From positions 806,001 to 870,000 of the forward strand of contig JBFIES010000001.1 in the NCBI GenBank assembly GCA_041603235.1: DNA of 64,000 nucleotides, read 5' to 3'. The notes beneath the pieces were generated by a model that saw nothing but the letters and a program-made list of their open reading frames with translations, was not told the DNA's origin and made no database searches. Made by a program: the position numbers and the translations under genes. The first letter of the stretch is position 1; each line of letters begins with the position of its first letter. Below are positions 59,961 to 64,000 of the stretch, piece after piece. Source of the DNA: Panacagrimonas sp041603235. GTDB taxonomy: Bacteria > Pseudomonadota > Gammaproteobacteria > Nevskiales > Nevskiaceae.

Positions 59961-60743
59961 TCAGCGCGGAGCCATGCGGATAGCGCCATCCACCCGAATG
60001 GACTCGGCGTTCATGTAGTCGCAGGTGACGAGAAACTCGACGGCCTGGGCAAATTCATCGGGGTCGCCCAACCGCTTGGGAAAGGGCACGCTGGCCGCCA
60101 GCGCCTGCTTGACGTTGTCCGGCAGACCCAGCAGCAATGGTGTACCGAAGATCCCCGGCATGATGGTATTGACCCGGATCCCTTCATCCATCATGTCGCG
60201 CGCGACCGGTAAGGCCATGCCCACGATGGCTGCCTTGCTGGCCGCATAGCTGGCCTGCCCGACCTGGCCGTCCTGCGCGGCGGCCGAAGCGGTGTTGACG
60301 ATGACGCCGCGCTCGCCATCGGCCAGCGATGCGAGCGTCAGCATACCCGCGGCTGACTTAGCGATGCAACGGAAGGTGCCCACCAGGTTGATCTGAATGA
60401 TGCGATTGAAGCGATCTGCCGCGCATGCGCGAATTTCGCCGGTTTTCTTGTCGCGGCTGACAGTCTTGACGGCATCGGCAGTACCGGCGCAGTTAACCAG
60501 AATGCGCTCCTGCCCGATGGCCGCACGGGCCTTGGCAAAGGCTGCGTCCACCTGCTCCTCAGATGTCACGTCCACATTGCAGTAAACGCCGCCGAGTTCG
60601 CTGGCCAACGCCTGGCCGACGGTTTCGTTCATGTCGAAGATGGCGACTTTGACGCCACGGCTGGCCAAACGCCGGGTCGTGGCGGCTCCCAGGCCGGAAG
60701 CGCCTCCGGTAATGATGGCAGAGATGTCGGAGTTCAGTTGCAT
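59961..60743 (-). CDS. SDR-type 3-hydroxyacyl-CoA dehydrogenase
   Basis: A 260-residue SDR with TGGASGLG at the N terminus, NCAGTADA after strand 4, YAASK as the catalytic pair and NTIMPGIFGTPLL. This matches the type II 3-hydroxyacyl-CoA dehydrogenase (HSD17B10-like) subgroup, which fits its beta-oxidation neighbours. An upstream in-frame ATG (60908) lies inside the next gene; the start at 60743 is preferred. Confidence 0.9.
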   Translation of the reverse strand: MQLNSDISAIITGGASGLGAATTRRLASRGVKVAIFDMNETVGQALASELGGVYCNVDVTSEEQVDAAFAKARAAIGQERILVNCAGTADAVKTVSRDKKTGEIRACAADRFNRIIQINLVGTFRCIAKSAAGMLTLASLADGERGVIVNTASAAAQDGQVGQASYAASKAAIVGMALPVARDMMDEGIRVNTIMPGIFGTPLLLGLPDNVKQALAASVPFPKRLGDPDEFAQAVEFLVTCDYMNAESIRVDGAIRMAPR

Positions 60744-60777
60744 AGTTTTTCCTCGATGGATGACAGATAGACAGGCG

Positions 60778-61578
60778 TTATTGGCCCGTGAAGTGGGGGG
60801 TGCGCTTACCCAGGAATGCCGCTTGCCCTTCCAGGTTGTCGGCCGAACGCAAAGCGACGAGGAAATTACGCTTCTCATGCTCCAGGCCCTGCGCGAGCGG
60901 AGTTTCAAAGCTGGTCAGGGCCGCATCTTTCGCCAGCGCCACGGCCAGCGGCGAATTGGCTGCAATCCGGTTGGCCATCGCCAAAGCCGTCGGCAGGGCC
61001 TGGCCGTCAGTCGTCACTTCGGCGACCATGCCTGCATCGCAGGCCTTGCGGGCGTCGATGAAGTCCCCGGTCAGCAGCAGGGCCATAGCCTTAGACTTGC
61101 CGATGGCGTGGATCAGGCGTTGTGTGCCGCCGGCCCCCGGAATGGCGCCCAGCTTGACTTCCGGCACCCCGAACTTGGCGGACTCACCAGCGATCGCAAT
61201 ATCGCAAGCCAGCGCCAGTTCCGTGCCGCCGCCCAGCGCGAGCTTTTCCACCGCTGCGATGACGGGCTTAGGGAAGCGCTCCAGTTCCGACCAGAAGTGG
61301 CCGCCTGCCGCCGCGCGGTCGCCCAGCAGCGGCTCGGCGCGCAGCGCGTCGAACGCCGTGATGTCGGCTCCGGCGCAGAAAACGCCCTCGGCGCCGGTGA
61401 TGATGACCGCGCGCACAGCATCGTCGTCTTGCAATTGCACAAGCTGTGCACGCAGGCCATCGAATACCGCGCGATTCAAGCTGTTCTTTGCGCGCGGGCG
61501 GTTGATGGTCAAGGTGACGATGGCGCCTTCGCGGCTGACGAGCACTTCGCTGGCTTCGCTCATGGTGGCCCCGCTCAT
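60778..61578 (-). CDS. Enoyl-CoA hydratase
   Basis: A 266-residue crotonase with FCAGADITAFD, LGGGTELALACDIAIAGESAKFGVPEVKLGAIPGAGGTQRL. The first catalytic Glu (PEVKLG) is present; the second position is Ala. It hydrates 2-enoyl-CoA. The start codon overlaps the thiolase stop (ATGA), giving coupling; a second ATG lies at 61563. Confidence 0.9.
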   Translation of the reverse strand: MSGATMSEASEVLVSREGAIVTLTINRPRAKNSLNRAVFDGLRAQLVQLQDDDAVRAVIITGAEGVFCAGADITAFDALRAEPLLGDRAAAGGHFWSELERFPKPVIAAVEKLALGGGTELALACDIAIAGESAKFGVPEVKLGAIPGAGGTQRLIHAIGKSKAMALLLTGDFIDARKACDAGMVAEVTTDGQALPTALAMANRIAANSPLAVALAKDAALTSFETPLAQGLEHEKRNFLVALRSADNLEGQAAFLGKRTPHFTGQ

Positions 61579-62756
61579 GCCAGCCGCTCGATGATGGTGG
61601 TATTGGCCGTGCCTGAAGCCTCGCAGATGGTCTGCAAGCCATAGCGGCCGCCTCGGCGCTCCAGCTCGCACAGCAGATCTGTAAGCATGCGCGCGCCGGT
61701 GGAGCCCAACGGATGGCCGATGGCCACCGAGCCGCCGTTGACGTTGAGGCGATCATCCGGAATGCCGAATTCCTGCTGGAACATCAGCGGCACGCCGCCA
61801 AAGGCCTCGTTGACTTCAAACAGGTCAATCTCGTCCAGGCTCAGGCCCGACTCCTTCAGCGCCTTGCGGGTGGCATCAAGCACAGCGGTGAATTGGATCA
61901 CCGGATCGGCCGCAGCCACGGTGGTGCTGACGAAGCGTGCACGCGGCTTCAACCCGTGCCGTTTGGCGTAGGCGCGGCTGGCGATCAGCAGCGCGGCGGC
62001 GCCGTCGCTGATCTGCGAGGAGTTGGCGGCCGTGGTGGCGCCATCGGCGGAAAACACGGGCTTGAGCGTGGCCATCTTCTCGGGGTTGGGGTCGGCGCGC
62101 ATGCCCTCGTCTGCGGTGACAAGCGGGCTATCCGGGTCGGCCGGGTCCTCGTTCAGCCGCACCAGTTGATCGTTGACGCGGCCAGCCTTCGAGGCCTCGA
62201 AGGCGCGCCGATGGCTGCGCACAGCGAAGGCATCCAGGGCCTCGCGTGTGAGGCCGAAGCGCTTGTTCATCAACTCCGACGCAGCGCCTTGCGGCAGCAG
62301 CGGGTTGTCCTGGTAGCGCGCCAGTTCGCTCGGGCTGTATTGCGCGCCAAGCGGCGCACCAGGCTTGAATGACGGCGGCATGGGCGCCTGCGACATCGAC
62401 TCCACCCCGGCGCCGATGACCAACTGGTAGGCACCCGCTTGAATACCGTGCACAGCAAAGCTCACCGCCTGCTGGCCGGAGCCGCATTGCCGGTCGACCG
62501 TCACCGCCGGAACGGATTCGGGCAGCCCCGCCGCCAGCACGGCATGCCGGCCCAGGTTGCCGTGCTGCTGGTCCCACTGCAGCACGCAGCCGACGATCAC
62601 ATCGTCCAGATCGGCCGGGTTGATGCCGGAGTGCTCGACCAGTTGGCGCAGCGTCTCGCCCAACAAATCGACGGGATGCCATTTCTGCAGGCGCCCGCCG
62701 CGCTTGCCCACGGGGGTGCGCAGCGCACCGACGATGACGGGTTCATGGTCTTTCAT
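61575..62756 (-). CDS. Acetyl-CoA C-acyltransferase (thiolase)
   Basis: A 393-residue thiolase with the acyl-accepting Cys in DRQCGSGQQAV, the active-site His in NGGSVAIGHPLGSTGARM and a C-terminal Cys in LQTICEASGTAN. It cleaves 3-ketoacyl-CoA. It is 28 nt downstream of the CoA ligase and overlaps the hydratase by 4 nt. Confidence 0.94.
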   Translation of the reverse strand: MKDHEPVIVGALRTPVGKRGGRLQKWHPVDLLGETLRQLVEHSGINPADLDDVIVGCVLQWDQQHGNLGRHAVLAAGLPESVPAVTVDRQCGSGQQAVSFAVHGIQAGAYQLVIGAGVESMSQAPMPPSFKPGAPLGAQYSPSELARYQDNPLLPQGAASELMNKRFGLTREALDAFAVRSHRRAFEASKAGRVNDQLVRLNEDPADPDSPLVTADEGMRADPNPEKMATLKPVFSADGATTAANSSQISDGAAALLIASRAYAKRHGLKPRARFVSTTVAAADPVIQFTAVLDATRKALKESGLSLDEIDLFEVNEAFGGVPLMFQQEFGIPDDRLNVNGGSVAIGHPLGSTGARMLTDLLCELERRGGRYGLQTICEASGTANTTIIERLA

Positions 62757-62784
62757 GTTGTTCTCCTGGATAAAAAAGCCGGCG

Positions 62785-64000
62785 TCACTCGGCGTAGCGA
62801 TCCGCGTGCTCGGCGCGTATACGCTTCTTGTCGAGCTTGCCGACGCTGGTCTTGGGGATGGCCTCGACGAACAGGACCTGATCCGGCAACTGCCACTTGG
62901 CGAAGGCGCTGGTCAGGTGTTCCTGCAGTTGTTCCTGGGTCGCCTGCTGGCCAGGCTTCAGCACCACCAGGGCCAGCGGCCTCTCCTGCCACTTCGGATG
63001 CGGAACGCCGACAACTGCGGCGTCGCGCACGGCGGGGTGACCCATGAGCAGGTTTTCCATGTCGATGGAAGAAATCCATTCGCCGCCGCTCTTGATCACG
63101 TCCTTGATGCGGTCGGTGACCTTGAGGTAGCCGTTCTCGTCCACCGTGCCGACATCGCCCGAGCGCCACCAGCCGCCTTCCAGGAAGCGGTCTGCGGAGT
63201 CGGGCATGTCGTGGTAGCTGGCCGTGATCCAGGGGCCGCGCACGCAGATCTCGCCTGCCGACTTTCCGTCATGCGGCAAGTCCTTGTCGTCGGCATCGAC
63301 GATGCGGATGTCCACCCCGGTCAGCACCAGACCTTGCTTGCGCTTCAGGTTCCAGCGCTCTTCCTCGGTCAGGCGCTTCTTGAGCGTGGACTTGAGGCGG
63401 TTCATCGTCACCAGCGTCGTGGCTTCGGTGGCGCCGTAGGCATGCACCACCTCGGCACCGGTGAGTTTGTAGAAACCGATCATCATCGACAGCGGCGGCT
63501 CGGAGGCGCCGGACAGCATGCGCATGCGGCTGAAGTCCGGCTTGACCGGCATCGTCTCGATGTACTGCAGCATGGGCTGGAAGATGGCCGGTGCGCCGTT
63601 GGCGACCGTCACGCCCTCGGCGATCATGGCGTCAACCAGGGGCTTGGTGTCCTCGGCGACATAGCGGCCCGGCAGCACGATCTTGTCGCCCAGCAGCGTG
63701 GCGGCCTGCGGCAAGCCCCAGCATTGCCCGTGGAACATGGGGGTGATGAGCATCACACAGTCGTCCAGCGTCATGCCCAGATTGGTGGCCATGCCCGTGG
63801 AATGCATGTAGATGCCGCGGTGCGAGTAGTACACGCCCTTGGGCCTGCCCGTGGTGCCGGTGGTGTAGCAGGCGCTGTAGGCCGAGGTTTCGTCGATCTC
63901 GGGCCAGTCGATCTGGGTGTCGGCGGCGGCCAGCAGGTCTTCGTAGTGCAGCAGCGGTTTCAGCGTGGTCTTGATCTGGTCCAGCGGCTTGTCGGTCATG
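62785..64000 (-). CDS. Acyl-CoA synthetase (AMP-binding), 5' end beyond the window
   Basis: At least 405 residues of an ANL-superfamily ligase; the N terminus is outside the window. Visible motifs are the P-loop YTTGTTGRPKGVYYSHRG, the GATEATT-type adenylation motif (HAYGATEATTLV), the GGWWRSGDVGTVDENGYLKVTDRIKDVIKSGGEWIS hinge block and the C-terminal catalytic Lys in PKTSVGKLDKKRIR. It activates a medium- or long-chain acid for the downstream beta-oxidation enzymes and heads the operon as far as can be seen. Confidence 0.94.
   Translation of the reverse strand, partial: MTDKPLDQIKTTLKPLLHYEDLLAAADTQIDWPEIDETSAYSACYTTGTTGRPKGVYYSHRGIYMHSTGMATNLGMTLDDCVMLITPMFHGQCWGLPQAATLLGDKIVLPGRYVAEDTKPLVDAMIAEGVTVANGAPAIFQPMLQYIETMPVKPDFSRMRMLSGASEPPLSMMIGFYKLTGAEVVHAYGATEATTLVTMNRLKSTLKKRLTEEERWNLKRKQGLVLTGVDIRIVDADDKDLPHDGKSAGEICVRGPWITASYHDMPDSADRFLEGGWWRSGDVGTVDENGYLKVTDRIKDVIKSGGEWISSIDMENLLMGHPAVRDAAVVGVPHPKWQERPLALVVLKPGQQATQEQLQEHLTSAFAKWQLPDQVLFVEAIPKTSVGKLDKKRIRAEHADRYAE

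Overview
The window reads as a proteobacterial chromosome interrupted by an integrative and conjugative element (ICE). The type IV pilin under a sigma-54 promoter, the dapF–DUF484 pair, a YihG-type acyltransferase and the DmpR-controlled multicomponent phenol hydroxylase suggest Gammaproteobacteria (possibly Nevskiales- or Xanthomonadales-like). There is no rRNA or tRNA to fix the taxonomy. Gene density is high. No CRISPR array and no classical insertion sequence were seen.

Region 1 (1–18.1 kb) is a catabolic region. pilA is followed by short degradation modules on the minus strand: SDR plus crotonase, a luciferase-like monooxygenase, and an SDR plus flavin reductase, with two TetR-type regulators. 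The main cluster runs right to left: phenol hydroxylase subunits P0–P5 (dmpKLMNOP), a Baeyer–Villiger monooxygenase with a long N-terminal extension, an NTF2-like protein and an aldehyde dehydrogenase. A V4R/AAA+/Fis activator of the XylR/DmpR type is divergent. A textbook sigma-54 promoter and two candidate activator sites lie between them. No ring-cleavage dioxygenase is present, so hydroxylation may feed a ketone-to-ester route rather than catechol meta-cleavage; this is inference.

Region 2 (18.1–37.8 kb) holds mostly housekeeping or peripheral genes: a 31-residue membrane peptide, a flavin reductase, yicC, a Lys/Ala-rich histone H1-like protein, glutaminyl cyclotransferase, acyl-CoA dehydrogenase, a lipoprotein hydrolase, S-formylglutathione hydrolase, a TonB receptor, hemE, an acyltransferase, an MFS transporter, an LVIVD-type lipoprotein with DUF305, a TauE-like exporter with a thioesterase, dapF–DUF484, and a small lipoprotein.

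Region 3 (about 37.8 kb to the window end) is a more GC-rich Tn4371-family ICE backbone. It carries a tyrosine integrase, a DUF1016 nuclease, a nickel-type regulator and exporter pair, DUF2958, DUF932, parB, a group II intron, DUF736, an XRE regulator, DUF2285, an AlpA-like protein, repA, iterons, parA, a small partition protein, DUF2840, traF and a DUF3363 relaxase. After the relaxase comes a minus-strand beta-oxidation operon (CoA ligase, thiolase, two crotonases, an SDR dehydrogenase) that is probably ICE cargo. The traG/trb genes and right end expected for this family are outside the window. The intergenic DNA of the ICE is unusually structured: two repeat families, five consecutive perfect hairpins, iterons, and operators embedded in promoters.
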